A DNA stretch of 64,000 bases from Chitinimonas prasina. Lineage in GTDB: Bacteria > Pseudomonadota > Gammaproteobacteria > Burkholderiales > Chitinimonadaceae. Within the stretch, counting starts at the first letter, position 1; the number at the start of each line of letters is the position of its first letter. The position numbers and the translations under genes are program-made. Location of the stretch: assembly GCF_030160395.1 (NCBI RefSeq), contig NZ_BSOG01000006.1, positions 1-64,000 on the forward strand. The letters are read 5' to 3'. Shown in pieces: positions 16,705-25,739 of this stretch. Below the pieces are notes generated by a model. The model was not told the DNA's origin. It saw only the letters and a program-made list of their open reading frames with translations, and made no database searches.

Positions 16705-18486
16705 TTAGCTTTGGCCGATACGCTCGCCCGTCTGCAGGCGCCAGAGCGCCGCATAGCCACCGTTGTGAGCCAGCAACTGCTCATGCGTGCCGCTTTCGAC
16801 GATGCGACCGCCCTCCAGCAGGTGTATGCAATCGGCCTGGCGCACGGTGGAGAGGCGATGGGCGATGACGATGGTGGTCCGGTCGCGGCTGACGATGTCC
16901 AGGCTGCGCTGGATGGCGGCCTCGGTTTCGTTGTCTACCGCGCTGGTCGCTTCGTCCAGTATCAGGATGGGCGGGTTCTTGAGTATGGCGCGAGCCAGCG
17001 CCAGGCGCTGGCGCTGGCCACCAGACAGCTTCTGGCCGCGTTCGCCTACCCGGGTGGCAAAACCCAGTGGCAGCTTGGCAATGAACTCGGTGGCCTCGGC
17101 CGCCTGGGCGGCGGCGGCAATGGCGGCTTCGCTGGCATCAGGCACGCCATAGGCAATGTTGTCGGCGATGGTGCCATCGGTCAGAAAACTGTCCTGCGCC
17201 ACATAGCCCATGCAGCGGCGCAAGTCTTGCAGGTTCAGTTCGGAGATGGCCTGACCATCCAGCAGGATGCGGCCTGACTGGGCATCGTAAAAGCGCAGTA
17301 GCAGCTTGACCAGGGTGGACTTGCCTGATCCGGTGCTGCCCACGAAGGCGATGGTGCGGCCGGCCGGGATGCTGAGATTGATAGCTTGCAGGGTAGGGGT
17401 CTCGCCATAGGCAAAACCCACGTTCTCGAACAGCAGTTCACCTTTTACCCCGTTTGCGGGGAAGTGGCGTCCCTCGTAGGGGATATTGATGGGGGTGTTG
17501 AGCAGGTTCATGGCGCGGTCTATGGCCGCCATGGAGCGCTGGTACATGTCGGCCACTTCGGCGAGACCGGTCAGGGGCCACAGCAGACGCTGGGTCAGAA
17601 ACACCAGGACAGAATAGGCACCCACTGCCAGATCGCCTTGCAGGGTGAGCCAGCCGCCGTAGACCAGGGTGGCGGTAAAGCCTGCCAGGATGGCCATGCG
17701 TATGACGGGGGTGATGGCCGAGCTGACGGCGATGGCGCGGCTGTTGGCCTCGCGATAGCCATTGCTGGCCTCCTCGATATGCTTGGCCTCGAAGCTCTCG
17801 CTGGCGAAGGCCTTGATGGTGGCCAGGCCCAGCAGATTGTTGTTGAGTCGGGCGCTGACGTCGCCTGCGGCCACCCTGACTTCGGCATAGCGCGGCGCCA
17901 ACCGTTTCTGGAACCAGAATGCCCCCAGCAGGATGGCGGGTATCGGCAGCAGCGAGATGATGGCCAGGGTAGGCTGCAGGGCAAAGAACACGGCACTGAC
18001 CATGATGGACGAGCACACCACCTGGATGATCTGGTTGGCGCCGCCATTGAGGAAGCGCTCCATCTGATTGATGTCCTCGTTCAGGATGGACATCAGGTTG
18101 CCGGTGCGCTGGTTCTCAAAATAGGCCATCTCCAGCTTCTGTACATGCTGGTAGGCGTCCAGCCGCAAGTCATGCTGCAGATCCTGGGCCAGCTTGCGCC
18201 ATTTGATGGAGTAGAGGTATTCGAAGAACGATTCGCCGCCCCAGATCAGGACATTGACCACCCCCAGCAGCAGCAGCTGGTGCCAGGTATCGGTGATGCC
18301 AAAGCTGCCCAGTACCTGCTTGGCCAGAAAACTCTTCTCGCCATTGACCACGATGTCGACCGCTACGCCGATCAGTACCTCGGGCAGGACGTCGAAGAAT
18401 TTGTTGATGACCGAGTACAGCGCGGCGAGACGGAAGTCGCTGCGGTAGTTGCGGGCATAGCCCAGGAGCTTTTTGAGGGGATGCAT
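16705..18486 (-). CDS. ABC exporter, fused permease-ATPase (MsbA-like)
   Basis: 593 aa from the chosen start MHPLKKLLGYARNYR. Six N-terminal membrane helices (to ~330) are followed by the nucleotide-binding domain: Walker A GSTGSGKST near residue 382, signature LSGGQ near 487, Walker B ILILDEATSA near 510, and the H-loop IVIAHRLST. This is a homodimer-type exporter half. Lipid, drug or peptide export cannot be told apart from sequence; no dedicated peptidase domain is present. The start is uncertain because no ribosome-binding site is obvious, and an upstream in-frame GTG/ATG would add up to 30 basic residues. Confidence 0.87.
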   Translation of the reverse strand: MHPLKKLLGYARNYRSDFRLAALYSVINKFFDVLPEVLIGVAVDIVVNGEKSFLAKQVLGSFGITDTWHQLLLLGVVNVLIWGGESFFEYLYSIKWRKLAQDLQHDLRLDAYQHVQKLEMAYFENQRTGNLMSILNEDINQMERFLNGGANQIIQVVCSSIMVSAVFFALQPTLAIISLLPIPAILLGAFWFQKRLAPRYAEVRVAAGDVSARLNNNLLGLATIKAFASESFEAKHIEEASNGYREANSRAIAVSSAITPVIRMAILAGFTATLVYGGWLTLQGDLAVGAYSVLVFLTQRLLWPLTGLAEVADMYQRSMAAIDRAMNLLNTPINIPYEGRHFPANGVKGELLFENVGFAYGETPTLQAINLSIPAGRTIAFVGSTGSGKSTLVKLLLRFYDAQSGRILLDGQAISELNLQDLRRCMGYVAQDSFLTDGTIADNIAYGVPDASEAAIAAAAQAAEATEFIAKLPLGFATRVGERGQKLSGGQRQRLALARAILKNPPILILDEATSAVDNETEAAIQRSLDIVSRDRTTIVIAHRLSTVRQADCIHLLEGGRIVESGTHEQLLAHNGGYAALWRLQTGERIGQS

Positions 18487-18564
18487 GGCCAGGCGCACGG
18501 TAGAGAGGCGCGAACGATAGCGCAGTTTTGCTCGTGTCGACAGGTGCAGTGGCGCTGCCATGCA

Positions 18565-18589
18565 ACAGGGGCGCAATCTGCGCCCCTGT
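18565..18589 (-). terminator. Hairpin after the M48 protease gene
   Basis: ACAGGGGCGCA pairs perfectly with TGCGCCCCTGT over a 3-nt loop, 19 bp past the M48 stop. The following minus-strand bases (TGCATGG) lack a T-run. Confidence 0.55.
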
Positions 18590-18608
18590 AGTGCTACATC
18601 ATGGTGGC

Positions 18609-19379
18609 TTACTTGCCGGCCATCTTGTCCTTCACGCGATTGGCGCGCTTTTCCGGATCGGGATGGGTGGACAGCATGGCATCAAGGCCGGTCTGCTTGC
18701 CGCCGTCGCCGGCCAGCTTGCGGAAGGCGCTTTCCATGGCGGCGGGCGGGTACTTGTGCTTTTGCATGAAGGCGAAGCCGTAGTCATCGGCATCGGTCTC
18801 TTGGCTGCGCGAGAAGCTGTTGTTCAGCAAGGCTTCGGACAGCGCGCCTAGATCGGACTCGGCCATCTGCTTGATGCCACCGCCCTGCGAGGCAGCCAGG
18901 TTGCGGCCGGCGGAGGCCAGGTAGGCGGTACGCATGGCGTTGAGGCTATGGGTCAGCTTGACGTGGCCGATTTCGTGGCCGATCACGGCGCGCAGCTCGT
19001 CGTCGGTCATCAGGTCCATCAGGCCGGAATAGACGCGCACGCTACCGTCGGCGGTGGCGAAGGCATTGACGTTGGGCGAGAGGTAGACCTTGAAGTTCAG
19101 CTTCATGCCGTCTTCGTTCTGGTGCTTGGCCACCAGCTTGGCCAGGCGCTTGGCGTACTTGTCCTTGGCGGGAGCGACCTTTTCCTTTTTGTCGGAGCTG
19201 GCTACGTATTGCTGCGTTACATTCTTCAGGTCGCTGTCGCTGATGGTGGCGGCGCTGACCAAATCAGAGACGGCGCCCATCTTGTTCTTGTCGCCCAGCA
19301 GGCTGTCCAGGCCGCCGGCCTGGGCTGCGGTGCCCAGCATGGTGGCGGCAAACAGGGTGGCAATCAGGTGCTTTTTCAT
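18609..19379 (-). CDS. M48 family metalloprotease, exported
   Basis: 256 aa with a signal peptide (MKKHLIATLFAATMLGTAAQA). The zinc motif HEIGH is at 135-139, and the third ligand is in SRSQETDADDYGFAFM (about Glu197). The C-terminal STHPDPEKRANRVKDKM segment is typical of the periplasmic LoiP/YcaL/BepA-type branch that degrades or refolds outer-membrane proteins. It lacks a C-terminal TPR. No lipobox is evident, so it is probably soluble in the periplasm. The start codon follows GGGAGTAGGA. Confidence 0.9.
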   Translation of the reverse strand: MKKHLIATLFAATMLGTAAQAGGLDSLLGDKNKMGAVSDLVSAATISDSDLKNVTQQYVASSDKKEKVAPAKDKYAKRLAKLVAKHQNEDGMKLNFKVYLSPNVNAFATADGSVRVYSGLMDLMTDDELRAVIGHEIGHVKLTHSLNAMRTAYLASAGRNLAASQGGGIKQMAESDLGALSEALLNNSFSRSQETDADDYGFAFMQKHKYPPAAMESAFRKLAGDGGKQTGLDAMLSTHPDPEKRANRVKDKMAGK

Positions 19380-19545
19380 TTCCTACTCCCTTGCATATAT
19401 AAAAGGATCGCCTGGGCGACCAGCGCGGCAGTGTAGCGGCTACCACAGCGATGGCAATGGAATAAATGACAATGGCGTGATTGGACGGCTGCCTTTGGTG
19501 GGGCGGGATGGGTTGGACTCTACCTGCACAAGCGGCCAGGAGTAG

Positions 19546-19575
19546 CGCCACCGGCTCGCTGTGGAGCCGGCGGCG
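19546..19575 (-). terminator. GC-rich hairpin at the end of the GH64 gene
   Basis: CGCCACCGGCTC and GAGCCGGCGGCG pair with one mismatch over a 6-nt loop, just past the GH64 stop. No T-run follows. Confidence 0.45.
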
Positions 19576-19582
19576 GCATGGC

Positions 19583-21052
19583 TTACCAGCCTACGGTAAT
19601 GGTGGCGATGCTGGGATTGGCGGCAGTCAGCGAAGAGCTGAACTCGCGCACATCGTCGTAGGAGAAGCCGTAGGACAGCCCGTTGATGCTGTGGGCGTGC
19701 CAGAAACGGGAGTACTCGTTGGTGGCCTGTTGCTGGTAGAAGCTGTCCGCCCTGGACCACAGCTTGGCATCGTGCGCCACGGTGCGGTTCAGCGCTGCGC
19801 ACAACTGGGCCTGGATTTGCAGCTGCTTGGCAGTAGCCACGCCCGGTGCGGCGTGGGTGGCATCGGCAAACACGCCATTGCAGGCCAGTGTCTGGGCGGT
19901 GCTTGGCTTGCCGTTGACGTAGTAGGTGCCTTGGGCGTCGCTGAAGCGGAACTGGTTGCCTACGACACGGCCGGTGAAGGTGCCGAGGGCGGTGTCTATC
20001 GTCAGGTTCTGCCAGCTGTACTGGGACCAGATGGCGTTGATATAACCATCGAGGTGCTGGGAATACGGGCCGCCGGCCTGAAAGCCACCGTGGGTGGGCG
20101 CGACGATGCGGTAGGGCGAGCGCGCCAGTTGCTGGAACGGCGTTGAAGTTTGCGCTCTGTAGGCATTGAACAGCGCAGCGCGTGATTCGGTCTCACCCAC
20201 CGTCTGGTCAAAGCCGCTCTTGGATTGCAGCCGCATGCGGACGGGGAAGCCGAACATGTCTACCCGGGTGGTGTTGCCGAAGAAGGCCTGGTTGTCGAGG
20301 TGCATTTCGACAAAGTCGAAGATGACCGGAATATTGGGGTCGGACGGATTGTCGATGTTCGGCCCGGCGTAGCCGTTGACCGGGTTGCCGTTGGCACGCA
20401 GGAATAACGGGCTGCCCACGCTGAGATAGAGCCGTGCCGACTTGATCTGCCGTACTGTGACGCGCTTGCACTGCGACAGGGGGATGGAGTAATTGGCGTA
20501 GCCAGTGCCGCTGGCTTGGTTATCGCCCGGTTGCATGGGCACCAGGTTGCCGGCGCAGTCCACATGCACGTAGGCATCCTGCTTGGTGGGGTCCATACCT
20601 ACCATGGTCCAGTACACGGCGTTGTCGGCATAGGCGCCCTTGGTGCCATTGACCAGGTTGAAGGTGGTGCCCTGGGCGGGGAAATCTATTGCGGAGCCGG
20701 GCGGCGTCGGGCTGCCCAGCGTGATTGTGACGGGCTGGCTGTCATAGGCAGGCTGGCCATTGTTATAGGTGAACCAACTGGTCACCACGCTGCCTATGCC
20801 TGCCGGGATGGGTGTCTCATAGCGGCCGCTGGCAGGGTTGTAGTGCATGCGGACATTGAGTTGGCCACCACCGTTGATTCGGTAGTGGGCATCGACCCAA
20901 CTGGTGTTCACATTGGAATCAAACCAGAGAGTGGCGTTGCTGCCGCTGGTGTGGCTGACACCGTTGGAGAAATCCTCGGCCAGCAGGCAAGGCGAGGCGG
21001 CGAGCAAGGAGAGGGCGAGACATAGCGCGTGCGGTTTGAACGACATGAACAT
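19583..21052 (-). CDS. Exported GH64-type beta-1,3-glucanase with N-terminal CBM56
   Basis: 489 aa. A signal peptide ends near residue 25. Residues ~27-115 match CBM56, a beta-1,3-glucan-binding module: ATLWFDSNVNTSWVDAHY, then QLNVRM and SWFTYNNGQPAYDS. The rest (~125-489) resembles GH64 (laminaripentaose-producing, thaumatin-like fold): VIFDFVEMHLDN, PTHGGFQAGG and the C-terminal YSRFWHAHSINGLSYGFSYDDV. It would be secreted to cleave beta-1,3-glucan from fungal walls, algae or callose. It shares its N-terminal module with the upstream gene and is transcribed in the same direction 100 bp after it, with a hairpin between. Confidence 0.85.
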   Translation of the reverse strand: MFMSFKPHALCLALSLLAASPCLLAEDFSNGVSHTSGSNATLWFDSNVNTSWVDAHYRINGGGQLNVRMHYNPASGRYETPIPAGIGSVVTSWFTYNNGQPAYDSQPVTITLGSPTPPGSAIDFPAQGTTFNLVNGTKGAYADNAVYWTMVGMDPTKQDAYVHVDCAGNLVPMQPGDNQASGTGYANYSIPLSQCKRVTVRQIKSARLYLSVGSPLFLRANGNPVNGYAGPNIDNPSDPNIPVIFDFVEMHLDNQAFFGNTTRVDMFGFPVRMRLQSKSGFDQTVGETESRAALFNAYRAQTSTPFQQLARSPYRIVAPTHGGFQAGGPYSQHLDGYINAIWSQYSWQNLTIDTALGTFTGRVVGNQFRFSDAQGTYYVNGKPSTAQTLACNGVFADATHAAPGVATAKQLQIQAQLCAALNRTVAHDAKLWSRADSFYQQQATNEYSRFWHAHSINGLSYGFSYDDVREFSSSLTAANPSIATITVGW

Positions 21053-21084
21053 GGCGGTTCCTTATCAATCGAAATCAGTGGGAG

Positions 21085-21116
21085 ACGCGGCGAGCCCCCG
21101 TGGGGGATCGCCGCGT
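21085..21116 (-). terminator. Hairpin between the two CBM56 genes
   Basis: ACGCGGCGA / TCGCCGCGT plus an inner CCCCC/GGGGG stem form a near-perfect 14-bp hairpin. No T-run follows, so it may protect or partly terminate the upstream mRNA. Confidence 0.5.
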
Positions 21117-21152
21117 GTGGGGGCGCGCACCGATGTACGCAGCCAATGTGTA

Positions 21153-23198
21153 TCAGGGGTAGTTCAGGACATTGCTGGGGGTGGTGGAACTGCTGGTGAC
21201 CGCACCGCTGTCATTGACCACCCGCGAGATCGTGCCATTGCCGCCCAGCGAGACGGTGAACACATTGTGCAGGCGTACGCCGGGCGTGACCGGCACCTCG
21301 AAGCCCCGGGCCGCGTTGATATGCGTGTTCTGCCCGCCGATATTGAAGAAGCAATAGCTGCCCATACCCCAGCCCTCGTGCTTCTTCACGCCATCGGCCA
21401 CCTTGTAGGCTGCCCAGCCGTTGCCCCGGCCACTGGTCCAGGCGGCTTGGCTTGGGACATCGTAGGGCATTTCGTTCTGGAAGAAGATGGTCCTGCCGTT
21501 CTCGCCATTCCAGATCACCTCGTACTTCTTGTAGTGCTCGACGAAGAGGCCTGTGGCTAGCACATTGTGGCCATTCACAATCAGGCCGGTATCGCCGGTG
21601 TTGATGTCCCAGCCGGTTGGGCTGCTGCCGTGATCTGCACGCCAGGCCCAGATATGATCAAGCAGGGTATCGTTGGCGTTGACGATAAGACTGGTGGTGG
21701 CCTTGCCTGGCAGTGCCCCGCCTATGCGGAAGAACACATCCTGCACGCTGATGGGATTGGCCGCATGACTGGCCTGGGCGCCTTGCGTGCCGACGGTGAG
21801 CAGGGCAGCGCTGTTGACCGTGCCTGCATCGAACACCAGGCCGGCCAGGCGCACACCATCCACATCGGCCACGCTCATGGCATTGACGCCACCTTGGGGT
21901 ATCAGCGTGGGGAAGCCTATGCCCAGTACGATGGTATTGGCCCGCGTGACGCGCAATGTGTCGTTGAGCGGATACACGCCCGGCGTAAAGAACAGGTGCT
22001 TGCCGCTGGCGAGCGCGGCATTGATGGCGGCTGCGCTGTCGCCTGGGCGAGCGATATGAAACCGGCTGAGCGGTAGGGAGTAGCCAGGTGTGCTGCCGCC
22101 TGACCAACTGGCACCCACCGCATTGATCCTGTGGGTGGGGACAAACACGCTGTAATGGCCTGCGGCATCAAGGTAGAGGTAGGGCTTGTCGCGGGAGATG
22201 GGCGTGGTGGCGAGCGTGGTATAGGGTGGCGAGGGGAAGGATTGGGCAGGGGCGCCGGTGACACCCGAGAACACGGTGTTCCACACACCGTCATACCAGT
22301 TGCCCACATTGCTGTCGCGGGTGTACCACTGCTGCTGCGAGCCGGTCGCCACCACACCATCGATCTTGCTGTCGGCGATATAGCCACCGCTGGACCAGCC
22401 GCTATTGGAGGGGCTCATGACCAGGTTACCGCGGATATGGACACGGCGCATGGGCGCGGCTTGCGACACCGCCCAGCGGTTGGTGCCGCCATTAGGGGCG
22501 ATGGACAGGTTTTCGACCGAGCGCCAGAAGTTCTGGGTGGCATTGTTCTCGTCACCATGGTTCCAGCCGCTGTCGGCATTCACTGCGCCGGCCAGGGTGA
22601 CATCGCCAGGGTTGCGGCCCAGGCCTGCCAAGGCGGTGTAGAAGCCGGTGTTCACCCAGACGTTGTAGCGGCCCGGCTTGAACAGGAAGACATGGCGTTG
22701 CGAACCGAACTGCGCAGTAGGGCTGCGCAGCTGCGCATTGAAGGCAGCATCCACGGCAGACTGGATGGCGGTGGCGGGCATGGTGGGGTCGAAAACCTTG
22801 ACGTTGGGGCCGAGGTCTATGGCTGTGCCGGTGTCGCCATCGCCATCGTCACCACCTGCGAAGGTGTGGGTGGCGCTGGGGGTATCGTATGCGGGCATGC
22901 CGTTGTTGTAGGTAAACCAATAGCTGAGCTGGCTGCCGGTGCTGATATTGCTGAGCGGCAGTTCATAGCGGCTGTTGGCGCCCACATAGTTGAGGCGTAC
23001 GTTCTGTTGTGGTCCTGCATTGATGCGATAGTGCACATCCACCCAAGTGGTATTGACGCTGGACTTGAACCAGATGGTGGCCGTGCTGCCGGATTCGGCG
23101 ATGCCTTGGGTGTAATCGGCTGCGATAGCCGGGTTTGCGGCCATGGTAATGACAATGACATTTGCGCTGAGCGCAAGAAGTCCTTGTAAGCTATGCAT
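21153..23198 (-). CDS. Exported beta-helix protein with N-terminal CBM56, probable glycan-active enzyme
   Basis: 681 aa. The start at 23198 has a perfect AAGGAG site. A signal peptide ends near residue 26 (NPAIAA). CBM56 occupies ~27-112 (ATIWFKSSVNTTWVDVHY, SYWFTYNNGMPAYDT). After an Asp/Gly linker the chain reads as a right-handed beta-helix: repeated hydrophobic strands with G-turns, such as GVRLAGLVFDAGTVNSAALLTVG, and RHVFLFKPGRYNVWVNTGFYT, which resembles the pectate-lyase-3/GH55 start. The conserved-looking end has TSGRGNGWAAYKVAD and EGWGMGSYCFF. Similar actinobacterial proteins are often mislabelled adenylyl cyclase. The reaction is unproven; a beta-1,3-glucanase role is inferred from the CBM and the GH64 neighbour. 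Confidence 0.75.
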   Translation of the reverse strand: MHSLQGLLALSANVIVITMAANPAIAADYTQGIAESGSTATIWFKSSVNTTWVDVHYRINAGPQQNVRLNYVGANSRYELPLSNISTGSQLSYWFTYNNGMPAYDTPSATHTFAGGDDGDGDTGTAIDLGPNVKVFDPTMPATAIQSAVDAAFNAQLRSPTAQFGSQRHVFLFKPGRYNVWVNTGFYTALAGLGRNPGDVTLAGAVNADSGWNHGDENNATQNFWRSVENLSIAPNGGTNRWAVSQAAPMRRVHIRGNLVMSPSNSGWSSGGYIADSKIDGVVATGSQQQWYTRDSNVGNWYDGVWNTVFSGVTGAPAQSFPSPPYTTLATTPISRDKPYLYLDAAGHYSVFVPTHRINAVGASWSGGSTPGYSLPLSRFHIARPGDSAAAINAALASGKHLFFTPGVYPLNDTLRVTRANTIVLGIGFPTLIPQGGVNAMSVADVDGVRLAGLVFDAGTVNSAALLTVGTQGAQASHAANPISVQDVFFRIGGALPGKATTSLIVNANDTLLDHIWAWRADHGSSPTGWDINTGDTGLIVNGHNVLATGLFVEHYKKYEVIWNGENGRTIFFQNEMPYDVPSQAAWTSGRGNGWAAYKVADGVKKHEGWGMGSYCFFNIGGQNTHINAARGFEVPVTPGVRLHNVFTVSLGGNGTISRVVNDSGAVTSSSTTPSNVLNYP

Positions 23199-23401
23199 GT
23201 TGTCTCCTTTGTCACATTGTCTATTGGTTTGACTGGCCCTGGACAGCGATGTCCGTCGTTTATGTGTCCACTTACAGACCAGTGGCGTCAGCATAGGAGT
23301 GCTGTAAGCTAAATGCAAGCATCGGTAAGAAATTGGTAAGTAATAAGTAAGTTTGTAGTAAGTAAGTGATCGCCTACAAACGGCGCAAGCCCGTAGATTA
23401 G
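23199..23401 (-). promoter_or_regulatory. Promoter region of the CBM56 genes with 11-bp CTTAC repeats
   Basis: On the minus strand CTTAC occurs at 23362-23358, 23351-23347, 23340-23336 and 23329-23325, exactly 11 bp apart, with another at 23308-23304. A possible -10 box TATGCT lies near 23297-23292. Evenly phased direct repeats next to a promoter are typical of OmpR/PhoB-type response regulator sites. The regulator is not identified here. Confidence 0.6.
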
Positions 23402-23533
23402 GGGCGCTGCGCACGGTTCATCGCCCTGTTGCACGCAGACACACTACGGCGCAGCGGCGATGAAATCGACGTCACATCCAACCTTGGTAAGGTGGTGGAC
23501 CTGCCGGTAGACGGGACGGGGCAGGGTGGGTAG
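23402..23533 (+). pseudogene. Possible C-terminal gene remnant
   Basis: A 43-codon frame without a start runs to a TAG at 23531. Its translation (RFIALLHADTLRRSGDEID, then VTSNLGKVVDLPVDGTG) looks protein-like and uses G/C-ending codons. I do not recognise the family. It could be the tail of a gene truncated when the glucanase genes arrived, or chance. Confidence 0.22.
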
Positions 23534-23549
23534 GCGCCCAGGGGGTAAT

Positions 23550-23587
23550 AAAAAACGCGCCACCTCAGCAAGAGGTGACGCGTTTCG
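23550..23587 (-). terminator. Rho-independent terminator of dapA-bamC
   Basis: On the minus strand AAACGCGTCACCTC pairs with GAGGTGGCGCGTTT (one mismatch) and is followed by a T-run (TTTTTTATTA), about 85 bp after the bamC stop. Confidence 0.88.
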
Positions 23588-23670
23588 AGACTGACTGCCG
23601 CTATCCGATATCAAAAGGGTCTATGCAAGACCTTGTCGCGGGTAAGGCGGTGCAGGCTGCCCTGCACGGT

Positions 23671-24846
23671 TTAGCGCAACTCGCCTATCAATGGGTTGAG
23701 CACATTGCCAACGGTAGCATCTGGCAGGGCATTGCCATCCTTGCCGCCCACGCGCACGACGGTACGGCTGTCCTTGCCCGATACGATGACCACGTATTCG
23801 TAGCTCAGCGGTGCATCCACCTTCTTCTCTTCGCTCTTCCAGAAGGCCAGGGTATCCCAGAAGCTGCTACCTTCCTTGGCGGTCTGCATTACACCCGGAC
23901 GGATGTAGTACACACCCAGCGAGCGGTCGCGGTCGCTGATGCTGTAGCCGGCACGTTCCAGTGCCAAGCCAACACGGCGCCAGGCACGGTCAAAGCCTTC
24001 GGCCAGCTGGATGGCCTGCTTGCCATCGGCCATGGTAATCATGCTGGCACGCTCGCCGCTGCTGGTGGCTGCAGTAGCACTGCTGCTATCTGCCGTGGTG
24101 GCGCTGTTGACCACCTGGTTGGCCGTATCGGCCGTCACGCCCAGGCGTACCAGCAGCTTCTTCAGCTGCTCGGCCTCGCGGGCAGGTTCAGCCGGGCGCT
24201 TGGTCCAGCGAGTGTCTTCGCGGTTGGCCCCGATGAAGTTCTCTTCCATGCCGCGATGGCTGATGTAGATCTCGGTGGTGCCGGCCTCGGTACCCCGCTC
24301 GATGCGCATGCGGTATTGATCCACCATGCCACTGGAGTACAGCGTACCCAAGCCACGTTGCAGGGCGGCACGAATGGTGCCGACGGGCAGCTCGGGGCGT
24401 TCTTCAGCCCAGTTGGTTTCCAGTATGCCGGCCAAGGGGTTGTCTATGGTCAGCTTGAAGCCTTGGTCCAGCCAGAACTGGCGGGCCTGCGGCCAGACAG
24501 TCTCGGCCGGGGCGCTGACGACCAGCCAGCGCTGACCGTTAGCCGATTCCATCCTCACCTTGTCGAACTTGGGCAGCACAGCACCGGTTTCCAGGGCCTT
24601 CTGGCCGGCTGCGGATAGCGTGACGCCGCTGAGGCCGGGAATGTCATAGGTGTTGTTGACGCCGGGCGTGGCAAGGTCTGGCGGTACTTCCAGATCCTTG
24701 CGCTGTATCGACTTGCGCGCCTGGGCGTATTCGGGGGTCTTTTCTTCGTCGCTGCCAAAGAAGGGCACGCGGAAAGTAGTGTTGGCACAGCCGGCAGCCA
24801 GCAGGGCAACCGTAATGGCGGCCACGGTACGAGTAGAACGAATCAT
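23671..24846 (-). CDS. bamC: Outer membrane assembly lipoprotein BamC
   Basis: 391 aa with a lipoprotein signal MIRSTRTVAAITVALLAAGC (lipid-modified Cys20). The N-terminal unstructured segment (EYAQARKSIQRKDLEVPPDLATP) is the BamD-contacting region of BamC/NlpB, followed by two helix-grip domains (~90-200 and ~265-380, the latter with SSFWDTLAFWKSEEKK). It is part of the BAM complex that inserts beta-barrels. It lies 14 bp after dapA on the same strand, the conserved dapA-bamC operon. The start at 24846 gives the proper lipobox; longer upstream frames do not. Confidence 0.93.
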   Translation of the reverse strand: MIRSTRTVAAITVALLAAGCANTTFRVPFFGSDEEKTPEYAQARKSIQRKDLEVPPDLATPGVNNTYDIPGLSGVTLSAAGQKALETGAVLPKFDKVRMESANGQRWLVVSAPAETVWPQARQFWLDQGFKLTIDNPLAGILETNWAEERPELPVGTIRAALQRGLGTLYSSGMVDQYRMRIERGTEAGTTEIYISHRGMEENFIGANREDTRWTKRPAEPAREAEQLKKLLVRLGVTADTANQVVNSATTADSSSATAATSSGERASMITMADGKQAIQLAEGFDRAWRRVGLALERAGYSISDRDRSLGVYYIRPGVMQTAKEGSSFWDTLAFWKSEEKKVDAPLSYEYVVIVSGKDSRTVVRVGGKDGNALPDATVGNVLNPLIGELR

Positions 24847-24860
24847 GACGTTGATAACCC

Positions 24861-25739
24861 TTAGATTTCGATACCGGCCTGCTGCATGGCAGCACGCACG
24901 GGGGCAACACTGGCGGAAGTCAGTGGAGTCAGGGGCAGGCGTATGCCGGCTGGCATCATGCCCATCTGGTTCAAGGCCCACTTGGCCGGAATGGGGTTGG
25001 CTTCGATAAACAGATGCTTGTGCAGACCTTGCAGCTTGTCGTTGGCGGCACGGGCGGCAACCAGGTCACCACGCAGTGCGGCAGCGCACATCTCGCTCAT
25101 GAGCTGGGGTGCGACATTAGCGGTGACGGAAATCACGCCATGGCCCCCCATCAGCATAAAGGCCAGGGCGGTGGCATCGTCGCCCGAATACAGGGCAAAG
25201 CCCTTGGGCGCGCGCATGGCCAGATCGGCGGCACGGCCGATATCGCCGGTGGCTTCCTTCACGCCGACGATATTCGGGATGGCGGCCAGGCGCAGTATGG
25301 TGTCGTTGCTCATGTCTGCAACGGTGCGGCCAGGCACGTTGTACAGGATCATGGGAATGGCGACGGCTTCGGCGATGGCCTTGTAGTGCTGGAACATGCC
25401 CTCCTGGGTGGGCTTGTTGTAGTAGGGCACGACCGACAGGGTCATGTCCGCGCCGGCTTCCTGGGCGCGACGGGACAGCTCGATGGCCTCGCGGGTCGAA
25501 TTGGCACCCGTGCCAGCGATCACCTTGATGCGGCCGCGGGCAACGGCGACAACGGCTTTGATCACGGCGATATGTTCTTCCACGTCTACCGTGGCGGACT
25601 CACCCGTGGTACCGACGGCGACGATGCCGGCGGTGCCAGCGGCGATATGGAACTCGACCAGCTTTTCAAGGCTGGCGAAATCGAGGCTGCCGTCCTCGAA
25701 CATCGGGGTCACGATTGCGACCAGACTGCCATTCAGCAT
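24861..25739 (-). CDS. dapA: 4-hydroxy-tetrahydrodipicolinate synthase
   Basis: 292 aa, full-length DapA. Thr44/Thr45 (GTTGES), Tyr133 (ILYNVPGRT) and the Schiff-base Lys161 (GVKEATGD) are present. It condenses pyruvate with aspartate semialdehyde, the first committed step of lysine and meso-diaminopimelate synthesis. It is followed by bamC in the same unit. Confidence 0.97.
   Translation of the reverse strand: MLNGSLVAIVTPMFEDGSLDFASLEKLVEFHIAAGTAGIVAVGTTGESATVDVEEHIAVIKAVVAVARGRIKVIAGTGANSTREAIELSRRAQEAGADMTLSVVPYYNKPTQEGMFQHYKAIAEAVAIPMILYNVPGRTVADMSNDTILRLAAIPNIVGVKEATGDIGRAADLAMRAPKGFALYSGDDATALAFMLMGGHGVISVTANVAPQLMSEMCAAALRGDLVAARAANDKLQGLHKHLFIEANPIPAKWALNQMGMMPAGIRLPLTPLTSASVAPVRAAMQQAGIEI

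Noticed and set aside
17386-18591. 401-codon + strand frame opposite the ABC exporter
   Set aside because: Lies over conserved Walker and permease sequence of the exporter; it is a codon-bias shadow.
22131-23189. 352-codon + strand frame opposite the beta-helix gene
   Set aside because: Composition is Gly/Ala/His-biased without domains, and it is antisense to a CBM56 domain.
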